NCBI RefSeq assembly: GCF_900182605.1
Contig: NZ_FXTB01000009.1
Location: forward strand, 96,823-160,822
DNA from: Saccharicrinis carchari
Lineage (GTDB): Bacteria > Bacteroidota > Bacteroidia > Bacteroidales > Marinilabiliaceae
Direction of reading: 5' to 3'
Length of the DNA: 64,000 bases
A program made the position numbers and the translations under genes. The first letter of the stretch is position 1. The number at the start of each line of letters is the position of its first letter. Shown here piece after piece: positions 45,370 through 55,150 of this stretch. The notes beneath the pieces were generated by a model. The model ran no database searches and was not told the DNA's origin. It saw only the letters and a list, made by a program, of their open reading frames with translations.

Positions 45370-46596
45370 CTAACCGATTAGTTCTTTTATTATTGTCTGT
45401 GTGGCGCCACGCATATTGTTTACATAATCAACAGAGGCTCTAGATGCGGTAGCTAATTGTTCGGTATTTTTTAAAAGATTGTCGGCTCTTTGGTTAAATT
45501 CGGAGCTGTTGTGTATGCAAAATCCACCACCGAGTTGTATGAGGTCGCATGCTTCCTGATATTTCTGGTAATTGGGGCCTATAATAACGGGCAGGCCGAA
45601 AGTAGCAGCTTCCAGGGTGTTGTGAATTCCGCTGCCAAAACCACCGCCAATATACGCCACATCTCCGTAACGGTACATCGATGACAGCATGCCCATGGTG
45701 TCTACAATCAAAACTCTAAGCTGCTCTGGGTCTACGTCTTGCAGTGCCGTGTAGCGGGCGCATCCAAATGGTTTCATCGCGGTTTCAATCTGTGCCATAT
45801 GTTCTTCATGAATTTCGTGAGGTGCCAGCAGTAATTTGCAATCGGGATTGTGTTTTAAATAGGCAGATAATAGTTTCTCTCCTGTCGGCCAGGTGCTGCC
45901 ACCTACAATAACTTTATGTCCCTTGGCAAAAAGAGCCAGTTGCGGGTATTCCCTGGCATTTTGAGCAATTTGATATACGCGGTCAAAACGGGTGTCGCCC
46001 GATACTTGACAGTTTGTGATGCCTATATTGGCAAGTAGTTGCGCAGATTCTTCGTCCTGAACATACAATTTGGTAAAGCAACGCAGCATTTTTTTGTACC
46101 ATCCGCCATACCATCTAAAAAAAGCATGTTGTGGCCTAAAGATGGCAGAAACAATATAGGTGTCAATTCCGGAGCGATGAAGTTGGTTTAAATAATGAAA
46201 CCAAAACTCGTACTTAACAAAAATAACTTGCTTGGGCTTGATGGCACGTATAAGTTTTTTGGCATTAGCGGGTCTGTCGGCGGGTAAGTAAAACACCTCG
46301 TCGGCCAGTGCATAGTTCTTTTGCACTTCGTACCCCGACGGAGAAAAAAAGGTGAGTACTATTTTTTGGGATGGTTTTTTTCTTTTGATGGCTTCTATAA
46401 TGGGTCTGCCTTGTTCAAACTCGCCCAACGATGCACAGTGTATCCATATGGAAGAATGCTTAATGTGGAGCTCAGAAATTCGACGCATGGTATCGGCTCT
46501 TCCCCGGTGAAGTTTTTTCGCTTTGTGATTGAACGGGCTCAGCAGCCAAAGCAAAGCGCTGTATAAAAATATTCCGAGATTGTAAACTATCGACAT
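45370..46596 (-). CDS. waaA: Kdo transferase (3-deoxy-D-manno-octulosonic acid transferase)
   Basis: The 408-residue protein attaches Kdo to lipid A at the inner membrane. It has an N-terminal anchor (NLGIFLYSALLWLLSPF), the family block HCASLGEFEQGRPIIEAIK, a GT-B fold with GGSTWPTGEKLL, and a C-terminal sugar-nucleotide motif (AYIGGGFGSGIHNTLEAATFGLPVIIGPNY). Length and motifs match WaaA/KdtA. A minus-strand -7 box TACTTTTG lies at 46641-46648. Its presence supports a Gram-negative, LPS-bearing cell. Confidence 0.96.
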   Translation of the reverse strand: MSIVYNLGIFLYSALLWLLSPFNHKAKKLHRGRADTMRRISELHIKHSSIWIHCASLGEFEQGRPIIEAIKRKKPSQKIVLTFFSPSGYEVQKNYALADEVFYLPADRPANAKKLIRAIKPKQVIFVKYEFWFHYLNQLHRSGIDTYIVSAIFRPQHAFFRWYGGWYKKMLRCFTKLYVQDEESAQLLANIGITNCQVSGDTRFDRVYQIAQNAREYPQLALFAKGHKVIVGGSTWPTGEKLLSAYLKHNPDCKLLLAPHEIHEEHMAQIETAMKPFGCARYTALQDVDPEQLRVLIVDTMGMLSSMYRYGDVAYIGGGFGSGIHNTLEAATFGLPVIIGPNYQKYQEACDLIQLGGGFCIHNSSEFNQRADNLLKNTEQLATASRASVDYVNNMRGATQTIIKELIG

Positions 46597-46640
46597 GATG
46601 ATGCTAAAAAATAAGTGATATGTTGGTTTTTTACCCGCTG

Positions 46641-46648
46641 CAAAAGTA
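46641..46648 (-). promoter_or_regulatory. -7 element upstream of waaA
   Basis: The minus strand reads TACTTTTG, an exact TAnnTTTG match followed by CAGCGGG, 45 bases upstream of the waaA start. No matching TTG is at the right distance. Confidence 0.45.
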
Positions 46649-46723
46649 CGATTTAAAACAAAACGATAGAAATTTAAGCAAGCTTACATGCTGATAAAAA
46701 TCACCTTGAAAAGCCTCACACGG

Positions 46724-46756
46724 TGTTTTTATAATTTTGGCATTATACTATCTTTA
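46724..46756 (+). promoter_or_regulatory. Probable gcvP promoter
   Basis: TGTTTTT around 46724 precedes TATCTTTA at 46749-46756, with spacing near the Bacteroidota norm. The -33 element lacks a clean TTG, so the call is moderate. No glycine riboswitch is apparent in the remaining leader. Confidence 0.4.
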
Positions 46757-46823
46757 AAGCCACCTTACAAAACTTAGGTGTAAGCTTTTTATACCCCGTT
46801 AACGAGTAATAAAATATACGAAT

Positions 46824-49727
46824 ATGGCTACAGATAAATTTGTTGCACGACATATAGGTCCGCGCAAGCACGAGATTAACCAAATGTTAGATGCCATTGG
46901 AGCAGAATCGATGGAAGCCCTGATGAATGAGGCAGTTCCATCCAATATCCGATTAAAAGAACCATTACGTCTGGCTCGTGGAATTACCGAGCGGCAGTAT
47001 TTCAGGAAGATAAAAGATATAGCCGCAAAAAACAAGGTATATAATACCTATATCGGGATGGGATATTACGATACAATAACCCCGGCCGTAATCCATCGTA
47101 ACGTATTGGAAAACCCGGTTTGGTACACTTCTTACACGCCCTATCAGGCCGAAATATCCCAGGGGCGCCTGGAGGCCTTGCTTAACTTTCAAACGGTAGT
47201 GGTTGAGCTTACCGGTATGGAAATTACTAACGCTTCCTTGTTAGACGAGGCCACTGCTGCTGCCGAAGCCATGATGGTGATGTACGATTGCAGACCCCGT
47301 CAAATGGCTAAAGACGGAGCCAATATTGTTTTTGTAGATGAAAAGATATGGCCACAGACACGTGCCGTATTGGAAACTCGGGCCAGGCCGCTCGGTATAG
47401 AATTGCAGTTTGGTAACTGGCAAAATTATAAGCCGGCTGACAAACATTTTGGGGTGATAATTCAATACCCCAACTCCGATGGTAAGGTGGAGGATTACCG
47501 TGCTTTAGTTGAAAAAGCACATGAAAAAGAGTGTCAAGTAGCTGTGGGAGCCGATTTGCTTAGCCTCTCCATGCTTACCCCACCGGGTGAGTGGGGTGCC
47601 GATATTGTTTTTGGTTCTACGCAACGCTTTGGGGTGCCTATGGGTTATGGCGGTCCGCATGCCGCTTTTTTTGCAGCCCGTGAGTCGGCCAAGCGCTATA
47701 TGCCTGGCAGAATCATTGGTATAACCAAAGATGCCAATGGCAAACGCGCCTTGCGCATGGCTTTGCAAACCCGCGAGCAGCATATCAAACGCGAAAAGGC
47801 CACATCCAATATATGTACGGCTCAGGCATTGCTTGCCACTATGGCAGGTTTTTATGCCGTATACCACGGCCCGGAGGGAATTACCACTATAGCCAAACAA
47901 ATTCACGGTATTGCCTCACTACTCGCCGCTGAAATTGAGAAATTGGGCTATAAACAACTAAATGATAACTTTTTCGATACCATCCGTTTTTCTATGGCGC
48001 CCCATGCTTCCGTAGAACTTATAGAGCAGTATTCGTTGGAATTGGAGATGAACTTCCGTTATTTTGATAACGACGAGGTGGCCTTAAGTATTGACGAAAC
48101 CACTAACCTGGAAGATGTAAACTGGATTCTTGAAGTGTTTGCCCGTGCTGCATGCACCAATGAACCTGAAATAAAAGAACTACCAATTACATGCACCATC
48201 GACAAGGCATATCTGCGGGTTGGTAAGTTTATGCAACAGGAGGTGTTCAGGCTGTATCGTTCCGAAACAGAGATGTTGCGTTACATCAAGAAGTTGGAAC
48301 GCAGGGATATTTCGCTGACACATTCCATGATTTCGCTGGGATCCTGCACCATGAAGCTGAATGCTGCCACAGAGATGTTGCCGCTGAGCTGGATAGAGTT
48401 TGGTGGTATCCATCCTTTTGTGCCGGTGGATCAGGCTGCAGGTTACCATTTGCTTTTTGCCGAGCTTAAGCGCGATCTGGCTGAAATAACAGGCTTTGCT
48501 GATGTGAGCCTACAGCCCAACTCGGGTGCGGCCGGAGAATATGCCGGACTGATGGTTATCCGTGCCTACCACCATAGCCGCGGCGAGCAACAACGGAATG
48601 TGGCTATCATTCCATCCTCGGCACACGGAACGAATCCGGCCAGCGCAGTGATGGCGGGTATGCAGGTAGTAGTGGTAAAATGCGACGAGCGTGGTAATAT
48701 AGACGTTGATGACCTCCGTGCCAAAGCTGAGAAATACAAAGATACGCTTGCCTGCCTTATGATTACCTATCCAAGTACACACGGCGTTTTTGAGGCATCG
48801 GTAGTAGAAATTTGTGCTATCATACACCAAAACGGTGGACAGGTTTATATGGACGGCGCTAATATGAATGCACAGGTAGGTCTTACCAACCCGGGGCTTA
48901 TAGGTGCCGATGTGTGTCATCTTAATTTGCATAAAACATTCGCTATTCCGCATGGTGGGGGTGGGCCTGGTGTGGGTCCCATTGGTGTGGCCAGGCATTT
49001 AATTCCGTTTTTGCCTTCGCATCCCGTTGTACCCAACGGACGTAAAGGTATACCGGCCGTTGCCGCAGCTCCATGGGGTAGTGCCAGTGTACTGCCCATC
49101 ACTTATGGCTACATTAAAATGTTGGGTAGCGATGGACTTACCAAATCTACTGAGGTAGCTATTCTCAATGCCAACTATCTGGCTCATCGCTTAAAAGATG
49201 ATTATGGTATCCTTTATACGGGCGAAAAAGGCAGGGTAGCACACGAAATGATTCTGGAGTGTCGCCACTTTAAGGCGAAAACAGGTATCACGGAGCTCGA
49301 TATTGCCAAGCGGCTGATGGATTTTGGATATCATGCCCCAACGCTTTCCTTCCCGGTACACGGCACTTTGATGGTGGAGCCCACCGAAAGCGAATCGCTG
49401 CACGAAATGGATAGGTTTGTTGAAGCCCTGAAAACCATTTATGCCGAAATAAAGGAGATAGAGGAGGGCAAAGCAGATAAACTGGATAACGTGCTGAAAA
49501 ATGCTCCTCATCCGGATTATAAAGTGGTGGCCGATGAATGGCCTCATGCTTATGGACGTGAAAAAGCAGCCTTCCCCTTGGAATGGATTCGTGAAAATAA
49601 GTTTTGGATTGGTGTGGCAAGGGTGGATGATGCTTTTGGGGATAGAAACCTTATTTGTACCTGTGGCTCGCCTGAGGAGTATGCCATATGGCAACAGCAG
49701 GAAGAGACTGCTACAGCAAGCAGATAA
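46824..49727 (+). CDS. gcvP: Glycine dehydrogenase (decarboxylating), P-protein
   Basis: The 967-residue protein is the PLP-dependent P-protein of the glycine cleavage system, which decarboxylates glycine and loads the methylamine on the H-protein. The fused alpha-beta form is seen: an N-terminal half (KFVARHIGPRKHEINQML, GYYDTITPAVIHRNVLENP) and a C-terminal half with the PLP lysine in HLNLHKTFAIPHGGGGPGVGP. Length is normal (950-970). It stands alone; gcvT and gcvH are not in the window. A strong hairpin follows. Confidence 0.97.
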   Translation: MATDKFVARHIGPRKHEINQMLDAIGAESMEALMNEAVPSNIRLKEPLRLARGITERQYFRKIKDIAAKNKVYNTYIGMGYYDTITPAVIHRNVLENPVWYTSYTPYQAEISQGRLEALLNFQTVVVELTGMEITNASLLDEATAAAEAMMVMYDCRPRQMAKDGANIVFVDEKIWPQTRAVLETRARPLGIELQFGNWQNYKPADKHFGVIIQYPNSDGKVEDYRALVEKAHEKECQVAVGADLLSLSMLTPPGEWGADIVFGSTQRFGVPMGYGGPHAAFFAARESAKRYMPGRIIGITKDANGKRALRMALQTREQHIKREKATSNICTAQALLATMAGFYAVYHGPEGITTIAKQIHGIASLLAAEIEKLGYKQLNDNFFDTIRFSMAPHASVELIEQYSLELEMNFRYFDNDEVALSIDETTNLEDVNWILEVFARAACTNEPEIKELPITCTIDKAYLRVGKFMQQEVFRLYRSETEMLRYIKKLERRDISLTHSMISLGSCTMKLNAATEMLPLSWIEFGGIHPFVPVDQAAGYHLLFAELKRDLAEITGFADVSLQPNSGAAGEYAGLMVIRAYHHSRGEQQRNVAIIPSSAHGTNPASAVMAGMQVVVVKCDERGNIDVDDLRAKAEKYKDTLACLMITYPSTHGVFEASVVEICAIIHQNGGQVYMDGANMNAQVGLTNPGLIGADVCHLNLHKTFAIPHGGGGPGVGPIGVARHLIPFLPSHPVVPNGRKGIPAVAAAPWGSASVLPITYGYIKMLGSDGLTKSTEVAILNANYLAHRLKDDYGILYTGEKGRVAHEMILECRHFKAKTGITELDIAKRLMDFGYHAPTLSFPVHGTLMVEPTESESLHEMDRFVEALKTIYAEIKEIEEGKADKLDNVLKNAPHPDYKVVADEWPHAYGREKAAFPLEWIRENKFWIGVARVDDAFGDRNLICTCGSPEEYAIWQQQEETATASR

Positions 49728-49827
49728 TAAAATAGCAAGTGATTATTTTAATAATCTATTGATAGGTGATTTGTTTAAAAAAAACGAAATCCGACTTAAG
49801 ACCAATTAAAAAACATCTGAGCTTGTA

Positions 49828-49860
49828 CATCTCCTCCAGCCGGAAGGGCTGGAGGAGATG
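49828..49860. terminator. 14-bp hairpin between gcvP and priA
   Basis: CATCTCCTCCAGCC (49828-49841) pairs perfectly with 49847-49860 around a 5-base loop. No T-run follows on the plus strand, but it sits between two convergent genes and likely ends transcripts. Confidence 0.6.
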
Positions 49861-49871
49861 ATCCGAAACTT

Positions 49872-52340
49872 TTACATCGGATCTACATCGGCCTGAATCA
49901 CTACCGCTTTAAAACCGGGGTGCGATACTACGGTATCTATGGCGCTGCGGAGCATGGTTTTTATTTTGGGCAGTGAAACCCCGCTTTCTAATTTTAGCAT
50001 CACCTTACGTATATGCCAGTTTTGTATTTTACTGATGGGTGGTGCCTGCGGTCCAACCACCCTTTCGTTAAATATTCCGCGTAAATACTGGCCAAAATAA
50101 TCGGCGGCCTGGTTAGCTATATTGGCATTTTTGTGTTTTATGGTGAGGTATATTAAACGGTAAAAAGGCGGATACTTATATGTTTCGCGTTCGGCCAATT
50201 CATTTTGGTAATGATTTTTAAAGTTGTTGTTTACCACATCTAAAATAACCGGGTTATCCGGGTTGGCGGTTTGTATAATCACGGTTCCCTGTTTGTTCTT
50301 ACGGCCTGCTCTGCCACCTACCTGTGCCATCATCTGGAAACTACGTTCAAAAGCCCTGAAGTCGGGGTAGTTGAGCATGCTATCTGCATTGAGTATTCCC
50401 ACTACGCTCACCTTGTCAAAGTCGAGCCCCTTAGATATCATTTGGGTACCAATCAATATATCTACTTCGCTACGCTCGAAACTGCGTATGATATTTTCGT
50501 GTGATTTTCGTGTACGTGATGTATCCAAATCCATACGTACCACCTTGGCTTCGGGGAAAATGATGCGGATGTCCTCCTCAATTTTCTCGGTGCCAAAACC
50601 TTTGGTGTGCAAGGCAGGAGATTCGCAAGCACTACAGGTACGCGGCAAGTAGTTTGAATGGCCGCAATAATGGCAAACCAGTTGGTTGATGTGTTTATGG
50701 TAGGTGAGGCTCACATCGCAGTATTTGCACTTGGGCACCCACGAACATTGGGCACACTCTAAGTAAGGCGAAAAACCCCTTCGGTTCTGAAACAAGATAG
50801 CTTGTTCGCCATTTTCCAAGGCTCTACCCACCTCTTCCACCAGTAAAGGCGAAAAATCCGAACTCATCTTTTTTTTACGTTTTTCTTCTCTTACATTAAC
50901 GGTTTGTATCCGCGGCATTTTTATACCTTCAAAACGTTCAAATAGTTCTACTAAACCATACTTGCCTACTTGTGTATTGCGATAGGTTTCTATGGATGGC
51001 GTGGCTGTTCCCAGCAATACTTTGGCCTTGTGCATATGAGCCAGTACCAGGGCGGCATCGCGGGCATGGTATCGCGGTGCAGGGTCAAATTGCTTATAGG
51101 TATTTTCATGCTCTTCATCTATTATTATCAGCCCCAGGTTGTCGAAAGGCAAAAATATCGACGAGCGAACGCCTATTACCACCTTGTAGTTTTCCTTGTT
51201 TAGTATGTCGTTCCACACTTCTACCCGTTCTGCATCGCTGTACTTAGAGTGATAAATACCTATCTGATTGCCAAATACCAGTTTCAGGCGCGAGGTAATT
51301 TGCGTAGTCAAGGCAATTTCAGGCAAGAGGTAAAGCACCTGTTTTCCTTGTTTTATTTGCTCCTGGATAAGCTGGATGTATATTTCGGTTTTTCCGCTCG
51401 ATGTTACACCGTGCAGCAGTACCGCATCTTTAAGAGCAAACTGCTGCTGGATTTGCTGCCTGGCTTTTTGCTGTATAGGGTTAAGGTTGTGCATGCCTTT
51501 GGTTGACGTTGCATCAGTATCCAATCGGGATATGGTAGTTTCTATCTCTATAAACAAACCTTTACTTATTAACTCGTTGAGCACAGTTGTAGAGGCACCG
51601 CTTTTTTTCTTTAATTCATTTTTATCGATGGTTTTGGCATAGTTGTTTTTATGCGCGCCACCTATCATAGTAAAAAAAACCATGAGCGCATTCAGCTGTT
51701 TTTTGGCTCGGCTCAATTCTGTAAAGGCATTCTGCAATTTTTGCTCATGGCTGTATTCAGGGGCCAGTTGCAGCACCTTTTTAGTCTTTGGTTTGTAGCT
51801 GTCTTTCAGGCGTTCGCTAACAAATACGGCTTGTTTGTCGAGTAAGGACTTTATAACAGGAAGTGAGTTTTTCATTTCCGTTATGTTATTTAAATCCTGT
51901 ATGCTGGCTGTTTTTTTTTCGGCCAGGTAATCCAATACGATGGTTTCTTTGGCATTGAGCTTCGCCCCGGAAAGCCAATCTGCATTATAATGTACTTTGG
52001 TTTGGCTTTCTAACTTTAATCCCGATGGCAAGGCCGCTTTATATACTTCACCCAAGGTGCACATGTAATAATCGGCTATCCAGCGCCAAAAATTCAGTTG
52101 CACTTCGTTTACTACAGGTTGTTTGTCCAGTATCGAGATAATCTCTTTGGTCTCGTATGCTTCGGGCTTTTGATCGTGCAGGGAATAAACCACACCCGAA
52201 TAGTATTTTTTATTTCCAAAGGGCACCACTACGCGCATACCGGGTACTATTGCGCTTGTCCACTCTTCCGGAATTTGGTAGGTGAAAAGGCGCGGCAAAG
52301 GAACCGGCAAAATAATATCTGCATAAAATGTGCTGTCCAT
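49872..52340 (-). CDS. priA: Primosomal replication restart helicase PriA
   Basis: The 822-residue protein restarts stalled replication forks. It has an N-terminal 3'-DNA-binding domain, a helicase core with Walker A GVTSSGKTEIY and Walker B IIDEEHENTYK, and an inserted zinc-binding region with paired cysteines (CAQCSWVPKCKYC... CHYCGHSNYLPRTCSAC). The C-terminal block GTQMISKGLDFDKVSVVGILNAD is also diagnostic. Length is typical for Bacteroidota PriA. dnaB lies just upstream on the same strand, a functional neighbour in replication. Confidence 0.96.
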   Translation of the reverse strand: MDSTFYADIILPVPLPRLFTYQIPEEWTSAIVPGMRVVVPFGNKKYYSGVVYSLHDQKPEAYETKEIISILDKQPVVNEVQLNFWRWIADYYMCTLGEVYKAALPSGLKLESQTKVHYNADWLSGAKLNAKETIVLDYLAEKKTASIQDLNNITEMKNSLPVIKSLLDKQAVFVSERLKDSYKPKTKKVLQLAPEYSHEQKLQNAFTELSRAKKQLNALMVFFTMIGGAHKNNYAKTIDKNELKKKSGASTTVLNELISKGLFIEIETTISRLDTDATSTKGMHNLNPIQQKARQQIQQQFALKDAVLLHGVTSSGKTEIYIQLIQEQIKQGKQVLYLLPEIALTTQITSRLKLVFGNQIGIYHSKYSDAERVEVWNDILNKENYKVVIGVRSSIFLPFDNLGLIIIDEEHENTYKQFDPAPRYHARDAALVLAHMHKAKVLLGTATPSIETYRNTQVGKYGLVELFERFEGIKMPRIQTVNVREEKRKKKMSSDFSPLLVEEVGRALENGEQAILFQNRRGFSPYLECAQCSWVPKCKYCDVSLTYHKHINQLVCHYCGHSNYLPRTCSACESPALHTKGFGTEKIEEDIRIIFPEAKVVRMDLDTSRTRKSHENIIRSFERSEVDILIGTQMISKGLDFDKVSVVGILNADSMLNYPDFRAFERSFQMMAQVGGRAGRKNKQGTVIIQTANPDNPVILDVVNNNFKNHYQNELAERETYKYPPFYRLIYLTIKHKNANIANQAADYFGQYLRGIFNERVVGPQAPPISKIQNWHIRKVMLKLESGVSLPKIKTMLRSAIDTVVSHPGFKAVVIQADVDPM

Positions 52341-52435
52341 TACAATTAAATAACACTTGCCACGACGGCATTTTTGTACCTATCGCTGTAAGATAAGACA
52401 TTATTCAGAAATGAATAACAAAGACTACTATGGGA

Positions 52436-54001
52436 TTAAAACGGCATGTCTCTATCGGCAGGATTTTGCGGAAATTCGGAAATATCTGAACTGTAGCCAC
52501 CCGGTACTCCGCTAAAGCCATCATTTCCGGTAGGTTCGTTCATTTTAGAACCGTAGGTTACCGACTGGCCACCGGCATCAACGCCCAAATCACTCCCGAA
52601 CACACCTGTGTCTGGGTTCTCGAAACGGGCCAGCTCACCCCTAAAGCGCAACCTAACATCTCCTGTAGCCCCGTTACGGTGTTTGGCCACGATGATTTCG
52701 CCCATGCCTATCAATGAGTTGCCCTGCTCATCCTCCGTAATACGATAGTATTCCGGACGATGTATAAAGCACACCATATCGGCATCCTGCTCAATGGCTC
52801 CGGACTCCCTAAGGTCGGAAAGCTGGGGGCGTTTCCCCTCCGCTCCGGCACGTCCCTCTACACCCCGGTTGAGCTGCGAAAGGGCAATGATAGGTATGTT
52901 CAGTTCCTTGGCCAGCCCCTTTAGTGAGCGCGATATCATACTTACTTCTTCCTGTCTCGAACCGGCATTCATGCCATTGGCATTCATCAGCTGAAGGTAG
53001 TCGATAATAATCACTTGTATGTCATGTTCTTTTTTTAGCCTGCGGGCTTTGGCTCTCAACTCAAATATGGAAAGACCGGGAGAGTCGTCCACATAAATGG
53101 GAGCATCAATAAGGTTTTGTATTTTATGGTCGAGTTGTTCCCACTCGTAGCTGGCCAGGTTGCCTTTTTTTATCTTTTCGGCAGGTAGTTCCGTTTCTGA
53201 AACGATCAATCGGTTTACCAGCTGCACGTTGCCCATCTCCAACGAAAATACTGCCACGGCCTGGTTAAAGTCCAGTGCCATGTTACGTGCCATGCTTAAA
53301 ACAAAGGCTGTTTTTCCCATAGCGGGACGCGCCGCGATAACTATCATATCCGTTTTTTGCCAACCTGAGGTTATCCTGTCCAGCTCATGGAAGCCGGAAG
53401 GTACCCCACTCATCCCGTCTTCGCGTTGCGAGGCTATCTTAATCATCTCGATGGCTTCATCGATGACAGGATTAATTTGGGTAACCCCCTTTTTCATGTT
53501 ACCCTGGCTCAGCTTAAAAAAGGAGCTTTCCGATTCGTCCAGCAGGTCGTCCACGTCTATGGCATCATCATAGGCTTTGGTCTGAAGCTCCGAGCTGATG
53601 CGAATTACCTCGCGCTGCAAGTATTTTTGCCAGATGATGCGGGCATGATATTCAATGTTCGCCGCCGAAGCAATTCTGCCCGTTAGTTGGGTGATAAAAA
53701 AGGCACCACCCACCTCCTCCAACATGCTCATGCTGCGCAGCTCTTCAGTTACCGTGAGCATGTCAACGGGGCGATCCTTGGCGTTGAGGGTTTGGATGGC
53801 TGAATATATTTTTTGGTGCGTATCCTTGTAAAAACACTCGGGTTTCAGTATCTCGCCTACAGCAGTAAAAGCATCCTTTTCTAACATCAGCGCACCCAAT
53901 ACCGCCTCTTCTATTTCCAAGGCCTGAGGCGGCATTTTACCTACTTCTAAATCTACTTTAGGTGATGTTTTTTTATTGGGGTAAGTTCTTTTTTCTGCCA
54001 T
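52436..54001 (-). CDS. dnaB: Replicative DNA helicase DnaB
   Basis: The 521-residue protein unwinds DNA at the replication fork as a hexamer. It has the N-terminal primase-interaction domain (PPQALEIEEAVLGALMLE) and a RecA-like motor with Walker A AARPAMGKTAFVLSMA, LEMGNVQLVNRL and IIIDYLQLM. No intein is present, as the protein is of normal length. A strong minus-strand promoter lies at 54032-54061. The short tail (SEFPQNPADRDMPF) is common in Bacteroidota DnaB. priA follows downstream after a 95-base gap. Confidence 0.97.
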   Translation of the reverse strand: MAEKRTYPNKKTSPKVDLEVGKMPPQALEIEEAVLGALMLEKDAFTAVGEILKPECFYKDTHQKIYSAIQTLNAKDRPVDMLTVTEELRSMSMLEEVGGAFFITQLTGRIASAANIEYHARIIWQKYLQREVIRISSELQTKAYDDAIDVDDLLDESESSFFKLSQGNMKKGVTQINPVIDEAIEMIKIASQREDGMSGVPSGFHELDRITSGWQKTDMIVIAARPAMGKTAFVLSMARNMALDFNQAVAVFSLEMGNVQLVNRLIVSETELPAEKIKKGNLASYEWEQLDHKIQNLIDAPIYVDDSPGLSIFELRAKARRLKKEHDIQVIIIDYLQLMNANGMNAGSRQEEVSMISRSLKGLAKELNIPIIALSQLNRGVEGRAGAEGKRPQLSDLRESGAIEQDADMVCFIHRPEYYRITEDEQGNSLIGMGEIIVAKHRNGATGDVRLRFRGELARFENPDTGVFGSDLGVDAGGQSVTYGSKMNEPTGNDGFSGVPGGYSSDISEFPQNPADRDMPF

Positions 54002-54542
54002 AATATCCTACTATTTTTTGCAAACGGGATACAAAGTTAATCAACTAAAATTAGTCGTCAAGTATACCAGTCAATTAGTTTTCGCTAAATGTGTAATAGG
54101 TTCTTATTTCGAATGCATTGTTATTTATAAAAAAACATTACAATGATAACCCTTACAAGCCGGAACCTTTTAATGTTTTAGTAAAGGAGCTTTTAAAATC
54201 ATGTAATTTGTGAACTAATGGATTTCAACGAATAAATTGCGTCGCCACTAACCAATGAATCATATGAAATTGTTTTATCAATAACTGCATTGTGTTAATG
54301 GACAAAATAAAAGGATTGAAAAGACATTTGTAACTTGTAACTTATTGTTGTCGTATCATTATAATCGAGTCAGCTACCGGTGCTTTCTCTAAAAATCAAC
54401 GGGTTTGTTAAATGCGCTATACAGAGCTAAATAAATGGATTGGAAGACTTAAAATATATAAAATGTGGAGGCTGGAAACCACTATAAAAAACAGGGCGGA
54501 ACCGAAAAGCTTTACGAGTAGGATTTTTATAATTAATGTAAT
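54002..54542. other. Non-coding interval between dnaB and the DUF805 gene
   Basis: These 541 AT-rich bases hold the dnaB promoter at their left end. No ORF or strong structure is seen in the remainder. The two genes are divergent, so the rest is probably the upstream region of the DUF805 gene. Confidence 0.55.
54032..54061 (-). promoter_or_regulatory. dnaB promoter
   Basis: Read on the minus strand, TTG (54059-54061), a 19-base spacer and TAACTTTG (54032-54039) match the Bacteroidota housekeeping promoter. It lies about 31 bases upstream of the dnaB start. Confidence 0.7.
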
Positions 54543-54914
54543 ATGAATTGGTATTTAACTGTATTAAAAAATTACGCCGACTTTAGTGGCCGTGCACGAC
54601 GAAAAGAGTACTGGATGTTCGTGCTGTTCAACATTATTTTTGCCATTGTGGCAATAGTTGTGGACAATATCCTGGGAATAACTTTTGGTGTAATACCCTA
54701 TGGACCAGTCTACCTACTATATGGCTTAGCGGTTATAATTCCGAGTGTAGCTGTTGGGGTGCGACGCTTACACGATATTGGTAAAAGTGGTTGGATGATT
54801 TTAATTTCTCTTATCCCTATAATCGGCGGTATTTGGTTATTGGTACTGATGGTTACTGATAGTGTGCCCGGAGATAATCAGTATGGTCCAAACCCTAAAG
54901 CTATAACGTTTTAA
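54543..54914 (+). CDS. DUF805-family membrane protein
   Basis: The 123-residue protein has about four hydrophobic helices. It opens MNWYLTVLKNYADFSGRARRKEYWMFVLFN, the standard DUF805 N-terminus, and includes the family block VGVRRLHDIGKSGWMILI and a tail ending GDNQYGPNPK. The function of the family is unknown. It is a single gene with its own terminator. Confidence 0.9.
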   Translation: MNWYLTVLKNYADFSGRARRKEYWMFVLFNIIFAIVAIVVDNILGITFGVIPYGPVYLLYGLAVIIPSVAVGVRRLHDIGKSGWMILISLIPIIGGIWLLVLMVTDSVPGDNQYGPNPKAITF

Positions 54915-54934
54915 GATATAATTTTATACTATGC

Positions 54935-54976
54935 AAAAGGTGCGTTGATAGTTAAACAACTGTTAGCGCGCCTTTT
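54935..54976 (+). terminator. Terminator of the DUF805 gene
   Basis: A 19-base arm beginning AAAAGGTGCG pairs along its whole length with the arm ending GCGCGCCTTTT, using four G-U pairs, around an AAAC loop. The right arm ends in CCTTTT then GTG. On RNA the plus strand forms the better stem. Confidence 0.7.
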
Positions 54977-55150
54977 GTGTTATATAGCAATCTGTTCAAT
55001 GGTTTATTAATTTTTATTGCCTACGAAAATGCAATACTTAGCTTTGCAGGATGTCCTGCAGGCACCGTGCTTATGCTGGCGGCCATCCCTTTTCATTTTT
55101 AGCTGGATTAAAATATTTATCTTAGCACATCCATTCTCAATACCACAAAC

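Noticed and set aside
49191..49694. 167-codon open frame on the minus strand
   Set aside because: It is antisense to gcvP, a highly conserved gene; the frame is a by-product of its codon use.
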